Shown piece by piece: positions 1-5,305 of a stretch of 15,730 nucleotides of DNA. The notes under the pieces were generated by a model. It did no database searches. It was not told the DNA's origin and worked only from the letters and a program-made list of their open reading frames with translations. This DNA comes from an uncultured Verrucomicrobiota bacterium. GTDB lineage: Bacteria > Verrucomicrobiota > Kiritimatiellia > RFP12 > UBA1067. Both the position numbers and the translations under genes were made by a program. The stretch covers positions 1-15,730 of the forward strand of contig CAMPAA010000056.1 in the NCBI GenBank assembly GCA_946631345.1, written 5' to 3'. Numbering within the stretch: the first letter of the stretch is position 1; each line of letters begins with the position of its first letter.

Positions 1-2
1 TG

Positions 3-68
3 AACCATGCAAGTTGCGAAGTCCAACCATGCAAGTTGCCGAGCGGAACCATGCAAGTTTGCGAGTGC
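3..68. repeat. Three 22-bp tandem repeats at window edge
   Basis: Three units start at 3, 25 and 47, giving an exact 22-bp period. Each begins with the same 13 bases (AACCATGCAAGTT) followed by a 9-base variable part. The array may continue to the left of the window. The unit is too short and the constant part too small for a CRISPR array. Function is unknown. Confidence 0.75.
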
Positions 69-81
69 ATGGTTCCGCTCG
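40..81. repeat. 15-bp perfect inverted repeat (hairpin)
   Basis: Positions 40-54 pair perfectly with 67-81 around a 12-base loop. The right arm is an inverted copy of the start of the 22-bp repeat plus the end of the preceding unit, so the tandem array ends in a reversed partial unit. No T-tract follows, so it does not look like an intrinsic terminator on either strand. Confidence 0.7.
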
Positions 82-412
82 CACGTTTCCATCCATTGAC
101 TATTTCTTCAACTTTCTGACATAGATTTTGGCCCAAAGGGCCATCTCGACGCCAATATCCCGCGCGCGCGTGCGCACACACGCGCACTCCTATTTGTAGG
201 GGAGCACCCGTCAAGCCAGTCTATGTGGTGCTTCCGCCTTAGCCATCTGCTACGGCGGACAAGTCGGCTCGGCAAGCCGGAAGGTGATGCCAATGCAGGG
301 GACGGTCCTCCTTCGCGGATTGCTCCGCCACGGCGGACAAGGGTGGTTCAAGGCATGGGTGGAGAGGCGGCGCGATGATGCGCAGGGCAGAAGTTGTTTC
401 TGTGCAGAGCGG
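82..412. other. Intergenic stretch without a recognisable gene
   Basis: No reading frame here has a start signal or a recognisable product. It contains a 27-base strictly alternating pyrimidine-purine tract (161-187, CG/CA-rich), a small palindrome (129-143), and a 14-base motif C-Y-ACGGCGGACAAG at 250-263 that recurs at 328-341 and 2135-2148. The right part holds the upstream copy of the direct repeat that brackets the AbiE module. Confidence 0.6.
331..377. repeat. Direct repeat, upstream copy (flanks AbiE)
   Basis: This 47-base segment matches 2138-2184 at 44 of 47 positions, with an unbroken 28-base identity at its left end. Weaker similarity continues rightwards into the promoter that follows each copy. 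The two copies bracket the AbiE gene pair almost exactly. Confidence 0.85.
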
Positions 413-441
413 TTGCGCCTGTAGCCGTACTGTGCTACAAT
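413..441 (+). promoter_or_regulatory. Promoter of the abiE operon
   Basis: TTGCGC at 413-418 and TACAAT at 436-441 are separated by exactly 17 bases, a sigma70-type arrangement. A second CTACAAT lies at 451-457, 16 bases further on, and might act as an alternative -10. The predicted transcription start (about 448) lies upstream of the ATG at 498 and excludes the longer reading frame that begins at 375. Confidence 0.6.
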
Positions 442-462
442 ACGCGCATTCTACAATTGATA

Positions 463-481
463 ATAACCTCTATGTGGTTAT
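463..481. promoter_or_regulatory. Possible AbiEi operator (inverted repeat)
   Basis: ATAACC (463-468) and GGTTAT (476-481) form a perfect 6-bp inverted repeat with a 7-base spacer, in the leader between the promoter and the abiEi start. AbiEi proteins of the type IV systems are known to bind inverted repeats in their own promoter and repress the operon. Assigning this site to that role is inference. Confidence 0.35.
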
Positions 482-497
482 AAAGACTGGCAAAACA

Positions 498-1298
498 ATG
501 ACGGTGCGAAAATGGATTGACGAACTCGAAATGACGGGGCACTCGACATTCTCGTTAGAGAATGTTGTAGAGGCCTTCCCGTCTCTTGGAAGGCAGGTTG
601 TGCAGAACAATCTCATGCGGCTGAAGCGTGAGAAACGAATTGTTTCGGTTTATAGGCGTTTCTATGCCATTATGCCAATGAGGTACAAGTCAAGAGGCAT
701 TATACCGCCTACATATTATGTTCCGGAATTAATGCGATTCTTGAATCGTCCATATTATTTCTCTTTGCTGACGGCAGCAAGGGTGTGGGGGGCTTCGCAT
801 CAGGCCGCCCATGTTGATTTTGTCACTACGCAGTATCCGGCGTTGAATTCGTCAGAAAACTTGAATTCGTGCATACAGTGGTGCTATCGCTACAGAATGC
901 CAACGGAATTTATTGTTGAACGCAAGGAGTCGGATGGCAGGGTTTTCTATTCATCGCCAGAACTGACGGCTGTGGAATTGGTGCAATATGAGCAACGTTG
1001 TGGGGGGCTTTCCAATGTTGCCACAGTTCTTTCGGAGCTTTCGTCCGCGCTCGCGTTCGACAATCTGCCAGATGCGTTCTTTGCCTGCTGCAAAGGTGTT
1101 TCCTTCCAGCGGCTTGGATACATACTTGAAGAGATAATAGGTGCGAAGGGGGTGGCGGAGACTGTTTATCGGCAATGGAGGAGGCATTATACGCCTGTAA
1201 GCGCAAAGCTTAGCGTTTCGTCTGGCAAAGAAGAGTTTGCGCATAGCCAGCGGTGGCATATTGATGTAAATGATGTATTGGAGGTCGATGACTTATGA
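498..1298 (+). CDS. abiEi: AbiEi-type antitoxin / transcriptional regulator
   Basis: 266 residues. This is the likely antitoxin and autorepressor of a type IV (AbiE) toxin-antitoxin pair, a cytoplasmic DNA-binding protein. Residues 1-60 read as a winged helix-turn-helix (start, WIDEL, then NNLMRLKREKRIVSVYRRFYAI), the usual N-terminal domain of AbiEi. The stretch YYFSLLTAARVWGASHQ (about 86-102) matches the conserved opening of the AbiEi C-terminal domain. The reading frame is open back to 375, but the promoter at 413-441 lies inside that extension, so the ATG at 498 is preferred; its ribosome-binding site is weak. The TGA overlaps the ATG of the next gene (ATGA), which implies translational coupling of antitoxin and toxin. 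Base composition is clearly lower in GC than the core genes, suggesting transfer. Assignment rests on family pattern and partner gene. Confidence 0.8.
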   Translation: MTVRKWIDELEMTGHSTFSLENVVEAFPSLGRQVVQNNLMRLKREKRIVSVYRRFYAIMPMRYKSRGIIPPTYYVPELMRFLNRPYYFSLLTAARVWGASHQAAHVDFVTTQYPALNSSENLNSCIQWCYRYRMPTEFIVERKESDGRVFYSSPELTAVELVQYEQRCGGLSNVATVLSELSSALAFDNLPDAFFACCKGVSFQRLGYILEEIIGAKGVAETVYRQWRRHYTPVSAKLSVSSGKEEFAHSQRWHIDVNDVLEVDDL

Positions 1299-2122
1299 TA
1301 GACCGAAGGTATTTGCTTGAATGGGCGCGTTTGTTCCCTTGGAGCCATGACGAGTTTGTTGAACAGGATTTGCTGATTTCCAGATGCGTCGTCGCGATCT
1401 ATTCCGACCCGTTTCTCGCTTCACGCCTTGCATGGCGCGGCGGGACGGCACTCTACAAGCTCTATGTCAAACCGCAGCCAAGATATAGCGAGGACATTGA
1501 TCTCGTCTTGATTGATCCCGAGCCAATGGGGCCAATTCTTGAACGGCTTCGGGAAGTGTTGGCATTCATTCCCGACCAGCAGGCAAAAGGCAAACGGTAC
1601 AATCATGTCATGAAGTTGCGCTACCTTTCTGAAAACGATACTCCGATATCAATGCGAATCAAGGTCGAAATCAACTGCAACGAGCATTTCACGGAGTTGG
1701 GATTTGACAAGGTCCCGTTTGTGGTCGAAAGCTCTTGGTTCTCTGGTTCGTGCGAAGTCACGGCCTATCGGTTCGAGGAAATGCTTGGAACGAAGTTCAA
1801 TGCCGTGTACGGGCGCAAGAAGACGCGTGATTTGTTCGACATGGACTATGTGCTGAAACATTCCAAGCCCGACATTGACGAGGTGCTTAGATGTTGGCGT
1901 AGGTACAAGTCCGAACTCGGCGAAGAGCTTCCGAGCTGGAGGGAATACGTTCTGAATGTAGAGGGCAAACTTGCGGATGTGGAGTATTGCCGTGGCATGA
2001 CGGCGTTGCTGCGTCCGGATGTCGTCTTTGATCCTGTTGAAGCGTGGGCGAACATAAAGGCAAACGTCGTTGATCGTCTTATGTCAGACCACGACCGCAC
2101 AAAGCAGACGCCATCTGCCTGA
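1295..2122 (+). CDS. abiEii: AbiEii-type nucleotidyltransferase toxin
   Basis: 275 residues. This is the putative toxin of the AbiE pair, a DNA polymerase beta-like nucleotidyltransferase acting in the cytoplasm. The signature is strong: WRGGTALYK (48-56), then RYSEDIDLVL (63-72) with the metal-binding acids D67 and D69, a third candidate acid in RIKVEIN (E125), and the family's C-terminal basic block LGTKFNAVYGRKKTRDLFD (about 164-182). Some family members are known to modify RNA such as tRNA 3' ends; the substrate here cannot be read from sequence. It shares four bases with abiEi. A Rho-independent terminator (2186-2219) follows, so the pair forms a self-contained two-gene unit. All expected active-site residues are present, so the toxin should be functional. 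Confidence 0.9.
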   Translation: MIDRRYLLEWARLFPWSHDEFVEQDLLISRCVVAIYSDPFLASRLAWRGGTALYKLYVKPQPRYSEDIDLVLIDPEPMGPILERLREVLAFIPDQQAKGKRYNHVMKLRYLSENDTPISMRIKVEINCNEHFTELGFDKVPFVVESSWFSGSCEVTAYRFEEMLGTKFNAVYGRKKTRDLFDMDYVLKHSKPDIDEVLRCWRRYKSELGEELPSWREYVLNVEGKLADVEYCRGMTALLRPDVVFDPVEAWANIKANVVDRLMSDHDRTKQTPSA

Positions 2123-2137
2123 CACAATAAAAGGCTA

Positions 2138-2184
2138 CGGCGGACAAGGGTGGTTCAAGGCATGGACGGAGAGGCGGTGCGATG
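2138..2184. repeat. Direct repeat, downstream copy (flanks AbiE)
   Basis: Matches 331-377 at 44 of 47 positions; the differences are at 2166, 2167 and 2178. It begins 16 bases after the abiEii stop codon. As in the upstream copy, a TTGCG-17-TACAAT promoter lies further right, although the sequence between repeat and promoter is 22 bases longer here and carries a terminator. Confidence 0.85.
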
Positions 2185-2185
2185 T

Positions 2186-2219
2186 GCGCACTGCCGTTTT
2201 GTGCAGTGTCGCCTTTTTT
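2186..2219 (+). terminator. Rho-independent terminator after abiEii
   Basis: GCG+CACTGC (2186-2194) pairs with GCAGTG (2203-2208) and CGC (2210-2212), with one bulged T at 2209 and an 8-base loop. One C and six Ts (2214-2219) follow. It ends the abiE transcript just before the next promoter. Confidence 0.7.
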
Positions 2220-2241
2220 CAACGGGTTGGTGCAGAGGTAC

Positions 2242-2270
2242 TTGCGGAGAAGGGCGGAGTTTGGTACAAT
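2242..2270 (+). promoter_or_regulatory. Promoter of the small basic protein gene
   Basis: TTGCGG (2242-2247) and TACAAT (2265-2270) are spaced by 17 bases, with an extended -10 TGG at 2262-2264. It closely resembles the abiE promoter at 413-441; both continue as TACAATACGCG. Confidence 0.65.
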
Positions 2271-2301
2271 ACGCGAACTTTTTTGAGAAGGAGAAGAAAT
2301 C

Positions 2302-2457
2302 ATGAGTCAGCATCCCAGTCTTAGAGGTTCCGGCAAGATCACGTCCAAGCGCAACGTGCTGAAGCGTTTTGAGCGTGTCAACCTGTTGCAGAAGCGCGGC
2401 GAGTGGAAGGAAGGCAGCCGCGGGCTTGGCCTCAAGAAAACCAAGCCAGAGGCGTAA
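2302..2457 (+). CDS. Small basic protein (PVC-type, 51 aa)
   Basis: 51 residues, too short for most automatic gene callers. It starts MSQHPSLRGSGKI and continues with a lysine/arginine-rich core (KRNVLKRFERVNLLQKRG), ending EGSRGLGLKKTKPEA. The ATG at 2302 has a good ribosome-binding site, AAGGAG at 2288-2293 with an 8-base gap, and its own promoter 31 bases upstream. From memory, this pattern (MSxHPSL, KRNVLKRFER, KTKPE ending) matches the 'small basic protein' family described in Chlamydiae, Verrucomicrobia and relatives (TIGR04137). The molecular role of that family is, to my knowledge, unproven; its charge suggests RNA or ribosome binding. Its composition and promoter agree with a well-expressed housekeeping gene. 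It stands alone between the AbiE module and the ETF genes. Confidence 0.85.
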   Translation: MSQHPSLRGSGKITSKRNVLKRFERVNLLQKRGEWKEGSRGLGLKKTKPEA

Positions 2458-2502
2458 TCCGGCGTTTGTCGGGTTCGATCAGGGAATCTTCGCCCACGCG
2501 GA

Positions 2503-2520
2503 CGGAGGTTCCTTCGTTTT
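2503..2520 (+). terminator. Weak possible terminator after small basic protein
   Basis: CGGAGG (2503-2508) can pair with CCTTCG (2511-2516), including one G-T pair, followed by four Ts (2517-2520). The stem is short and must lose its top pair to form a usable loop, so this is only a weak candidate. Confidence 0.3.
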
Positions 2521-2521
2521 A

Positions 2522-2530
2522 TGGTATAAT
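2522..2530 (+). promoter_or_regulatory. Extended -10 promoter of etfB
   Basis: TGG immediately followed by a perfect TATAAT (2525-2530). No good -35 is seen at the expected spacing (2502-2507 is ACGGAG), which fits the extended -10 class. The start codon lies 42 bases downstream, and AGGTG at 2560-2564 is the likely ribosome-binding site. Confidence 0.6.
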
Positions 2531-2572
2531 TTCCGACAGTAACTAAGTACCAATAAGGCAGGTGCCAAAGAA

Positions 2573-3373
2573 ATGTCCAAACCGTTGAATATCGTGGTGT
2601 GCGGATCGCTTGTTCCAGATCCGCTCCAGACGCTTGAACCGGTCCAGACCCCGCAGGGGCTCGGGCTGAAGAATGAACAGATGCTGCCGTCCGTGCTGGA
2701 TCCGTGGGCCGCTTGCGCGCTCTACGAGGCGGCGGCTCTCGCCAAGATGCGTCCCGGCTCGAAGGTTACGCTCGTTGCGCTCGGTCCGAAGGCGAAGCTC
2801 CAGCAGCTGATGATGACCGTGGCGCAGAAGGTTCCGCTTGAACTGGTTGCTGTCAATGCGCCGGCCGGCGGGTTTACCGACGCGAAGGATACCGCCGCCG
2901 AACTCGCCAAGGCGATCAAATCTATGCCCGCCGCGCCGGACTTCGTGTTCGGCGGGTGCGCCAGCGCGTCCCGCGATGCGGGCGTCACGTTGCAGTTTGT
3001 CGCCGAGATGCTTGGCATCACCGAGTTCTTCAACGCGGTGGACGAGCTGAAGGTCGCCGAGGACGATACCTTCACGGTGAAGGAGCGCATTGAGGGCGGC
3101 AAGTACCTCTGCTCCACATGCAAAGGGTTCCCGGCGGCGGTCGGCTGGGCCACGGGCAGCCTGCCCGAGCCTCCGAACAATCCGCAGACTGGCATGATGA
3201 ACATGCGCGGCGTCATGCCGGCGCTGATGAAGGCACCGACGGCCAACGTCGGCACGGGCGGAATCGTATGGGAGAAAGCCGAGGTTCCGGCCGCCAAGCG
3301 CAACACCGTGGTCAAGAAGGACATGCCGGTCGATGAGATCGCCAAGGAAATCGTGGAGTGGATCAAGGAATGA
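2573..3373 (+). CDS. etfB: Electron transfer flavoprotein beta subunit
   Basis: 266 residues, close to the usual ETF beta length. ETF passes electrons from flavin dehydrogenases to the quinone pool or, in bifurcating types, to ferredoxin; the beta subunit forms the face that docks partner enzymes and holds AMP or a second FAD. Family features seen: a beta-strand opening followed by VPDP (14-17), LDPWAACALYEAAALAK (42-58) in place of the usual N-P-x-D-x-x-A-L-E-x-A, the V-x-E-R-x-x-x-G segment (VKERIEGG, 169-176), and the late P-x-x-x-G-x-M-x-A-like region (about 199-222). The cofactor loop, normally D-x-D-T-x-Q-V-G, reads ASRDAGVTLQF (132-142), so this is a divergent member. The stop overlaps the etfA start by four bases. 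Confidence 0.8.
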   Translation: MSKPLNIVVCGSLVPDPLQTLEPVQTPQGLGLKNEQMLPSVLDPWAACALYEAAALAKMRPGSKVTLVALGPKAKLQQLMMTVAQKVPLELVAVNAPAGGFTDAKDTAAELAKAIKSMPAAPDFVFGGCASASRDAGVTLQFVAEMLGITEFFNAVDELKVAEDDTFTVKERIEGGKYLCSTCKGFPAAVGWATGSLPEPPNNPQTGMMNMRGVMPALMKAPTANVGTGGIVWEKAEVPAAKRNTVVKKDMPVDEIAKEIVEWIKE

Positions 3374-4209
3374 ACATCAAGGCTATCAGGTTTGAGGGCA
3401 ACGGCACGTTCGCGCAGGACGTCCCGGCGCTGGCGGATGCGATCAAGGCGGGCGGAGACGAGCTTGTGCTGCTCCTTCCGGGCAATTCTCGAGTGAAGCG
3501 CGCTGCGGCTGCCGCGGCGATGCGCGCCGGAGCTGAGATCGACACCAACGTGGTCGATGTGGATTTGGCGGACGGCAAGGCCGTCGCGCGCCGCTGGGTT
3601 TACCGTCAGCGCATCTTCACCACGTTCTCGCGAGCGGCGAGGCCTTGGGTGATCGTCACCGATCCGTCCCTTTTCGACGAGCTGTGCGCCAAGGTCGGCG
3701 TGACGGCTGTCGCGCTCGATGCGGCTGCCTCAGCTCCATCGCGCACAACCGTCAACGGCGTAGAGAACGCAGGCACCGGCGGCGAGTCCACGATCAAGCC
3801 GGATGCCAGACTGCTTTTCGTGGCTGGCGCCGGTTGGACGAAGAAGCAGGCGGATGGGGCGCTCCATTTGGACGAGGCCTCCGCCGCCATCACGGGATTC
3901 CTCGGAAAGTCTGGGGCGTCGCTCGGCTCCTCCAAGTCGCTTGTCGACATGCCGGAGGCCGCCGCCGCCTTTTCGTTCATGAGCCACATGAACCAGGTCG
4001 GCCAGACCGGATCAACTCCGCGCCACCAGAAGGGGCTTGCCACCTGCTGCCACGGCGAGGAGCCGCATGTTGTCGGCTGGCGCTTCGTCAGCGAACGGCG
4101 AGCGGTAAACCTCGACGCAAACTGCGGCTGGGCCCAGGGCAAGGCTGATGTCGTCTATGTCGCCGATGCGTTCGCAGTGATGAAGAAGGTGAACGAGTTG
4201 ATGGCCTGA
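3370..4209 (+). CDS. etfA: Electron transfer flavoprotein alpha subunit
   Basis: 279 residues, shorter than the roughly 310-330 typical of ETF alpha. The C-terminal FAD domain is recognisable: LGSSKSLVD (185-193), the conserved VGQTG (210-214), an H-x-x-G-W segment and the S-x-x-x-x-A-V-N-x-D strand (about 241-249), ending in ADVVYVADAF. At 189 a lysine replaces the arginine normally found in this S-R motif (Arg249 in human ETF alpha, which contacts the flavin). The N-terminal domain is compact. The ATG at 3370 overlaps the etfB stop (ATGA) and has GGAG at 3355-3358; an in-frame GTG at 3358 would add four residues but is less likely. The pair is translationally coupled. No acyl-CoA dehydrogenase or ETF-quinone oxidoreductase is nearby, so the electron donor and acceptor cannot be named. 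Confidence 0.82.
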   Translation: MNIKAIRFEGNGTFAQDVPALADAIKAGGDELVLLLPGNSRVKRAAAAAAMRAGAEIDTNVVDVDLADGKAVARRWVYRQRIFTTFSRAARPWVIVTDPSLFDELCAKVGVTAVALDAAASAPSRTTVNGVENAGTGGESTIKPDARLLFVAGAGWTKKQADGALHLDEASAAITGFLGKSGASLGSSKSLVDMPEAAAAFSFMSHMNQVGQTGSTPRHQKGLATCCHGEEPHVVGWRFVSERRAVNLDANCGWAQGKADVVYVADAFAVMKKVNELMA

Positions 4210-4211
4210 AG

Positions 4212-5267
4212 ATGTCTGTGATGGACGAGATAGCCGTCGGCGTGGTCGGTTGCGGCCGAAGCGCCGTGTTTGGCCATCTGCCGGCCATCGGCAAACTGAA
4301 TGGGCTGTTCCGCGTGGCGGCGGTTTGCGACGTAGAGAAATCCCGTCGCGACAAGGTGGCCGAAAACTTTCCGGATGTGCGCCACTACCGCCGCGCCAAA
4401 GACATGATCTACGATCCTGATCTGGAGCTGGTGCTCATCGCGACGCCATCCCTGGAGCATGAGTCGATTGCGCTCGAATGCCTTCAGCGCAGACTCTGGA
4501 CCGTATGCGAGACGCCGGTATCCCCTACTCACGATGGCGCGCTTGTTCTTCGCGGCGCGTCCCTGAAGGCAGGCCGGCGGCTGATCGCGGCAACGCCTGC
4601 GCTGTTCTCGCCCGAGTTCCGCATGGCCGTTCTTGTGCGGGCCCGCCGGCGGATCGGCGATATTTACGACATACGCATCAGGCAAGGATGCTACATCAGG
4701 CGCGACGACTGGCAGGCCACCACCAAGCGCTGCGGCGGCGCGGCGTACTTCGCCGCCCAGGAGCCGATGCTTCAGGCGCTTAAGCTCCTCAATGCGCCGC
4801 CGGTGCAGATGTGGGGAGAGACGAAGAAACTCGTCGCGCTCGGCGATGCCGAGGACTACGTGCATCTCATGCTGCGCACGGCGGACGGCATCACGGCGGA
4901 CGTTGAGACGAACTGCGCCGCAGTCCGTCCCGACGAGCCCGCCATCCAGCTTCGCGGCACCCGTGGCTCGTTCTCGGTGATGCCGGGAGCGGCGGAGGGC
5001 CGCTACTGCACGATTGACCCTGCGCAGCGGTTTCCGCATGGACGAAGCAGTGTCGCCCAGCCGCCGCTGTCCCTGCCCGGAGAGCAGATACGCGTGGTGG
5101 ATGAGAAGATAGCTGCGGCGGACTCCACGCCTGCGCACGAGGCGTTCTGGCGGGCGGTCTACGCGACGGTGCGCACCGGGCGCCAGTTCCCGATGGATTT
5201 CGATCTGGTGGTGGAGATGTCCAGGTACATTGACATACTAAAAAAGACGCCCCCCATCGCCATCTGA
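4212..5267 (+). CDS. Gfo/Idh/MocA-fold protein, catalytic residues missing
   Basis: 351 residues, normal for the family of NAD(P)-dependent sugar and inositol oxidoreductases. The Rossmann domain is intact: VGVVGCG (9-15), VAAVCD with D40 at the end of the second strand, and LVLIATPSLEHESIALECL (73-91). The dinucleotide fold therefore looks usable. The family's EKP motif reads E100-T101-P102, so the catalytic lysine is gone. The second motif, usually GGG-x-x-x-D-x-G-x-H-x-x-D, reads GGAAYFAAQEPMLQ (175-188), so the acid, the histidine and the following acid are A181, P185 and Q188. I infer a non-catalytic or altered-function paralogue. It starts two bases after etfA and is very likely co-transcribed with the ETF genes. 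The start could be the ATG at 4212 or at 4221. Its 3' end overlaps the terminator of the opposite operon. Confidence 0.85.
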   Translation: MSVMDEIAVGVVGCGRSAVFGHLPAIGKLNGLFRVAAVCDVEKSRRDKVAENFPDVRHYRRAKDMIYDPDLELVLIATPSLEHESIALECLQRRLWTVCETPVSPTHDGALVLRGASLKAGRRLIAATPALFSPEFRMAVLVRARRRIGDIYDIRIRQGCYIRRDDWQATTKRCGGAAYFAAQEPMLQALKLLNAPPVQMWGETKKLVALGDAEDYVHLMLRTADGITADVETNCAAVRPDEPAIQLRGTRGSFSVMPGAAEGRYCTIDPAQRFPHGRSSVAQPPLSLPGEQIRVVDEKIAAADSTPAHEAFWRAVYATVRTGRQFPMDFDLVVEMSRYIDILKKTPPIAI

Positions 5268-5279
5268 CGCGGAGGGCGT
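5240..5279 (-). terminator. Rho-independent terminator of the mre-lptD operon
   Basis: Read on the minus strand, ACGCCCTCC (5279-5271) pairs with GGGGGGCGT (5255-5247), nine pairs including one G-T wobble, with a 15-base loop; one C (5246) and six Ts (5245-5240) follow. It lies 26 bases beyond the lptD stop. The stop codon of the convergent Gfo/Idh gene (5265-5267) is in the loop. On the plus strand no T-tract follows, so it is directional. Confidence 0.8.
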
Positions 5280-5305
5280 GCTTCCACAGCCTGCCAATGC
5301 TCAGA

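Noticed and set aside
3..68. CRISPR array
   Set aside because: Constant part of only 13 bases, variable part of 9 bases, three units and no cas genes.
129..143. Palindrome TGGCCCAAAGGGCCA as terminator
   Set aside because: Stem of six pairs with a three-base loop and no T-run; no gene ends nearby.
375..497. Longer abiEi reading frame starting at the ATG at 375
   Set aside because: The -35/-10 pair at 413-441 lies inside it, and the extra 41 residues do not resemble the start of AbiEi proteins; the ATG at 498 begins the winged-helix domain.
1..497. Insertion sequence or transposase remnant near AbiE
   Set aside because: No reading frame with transposase motifs and no paired terminal inverted repeats around 1-2300 could be found; only direct repeats are present.
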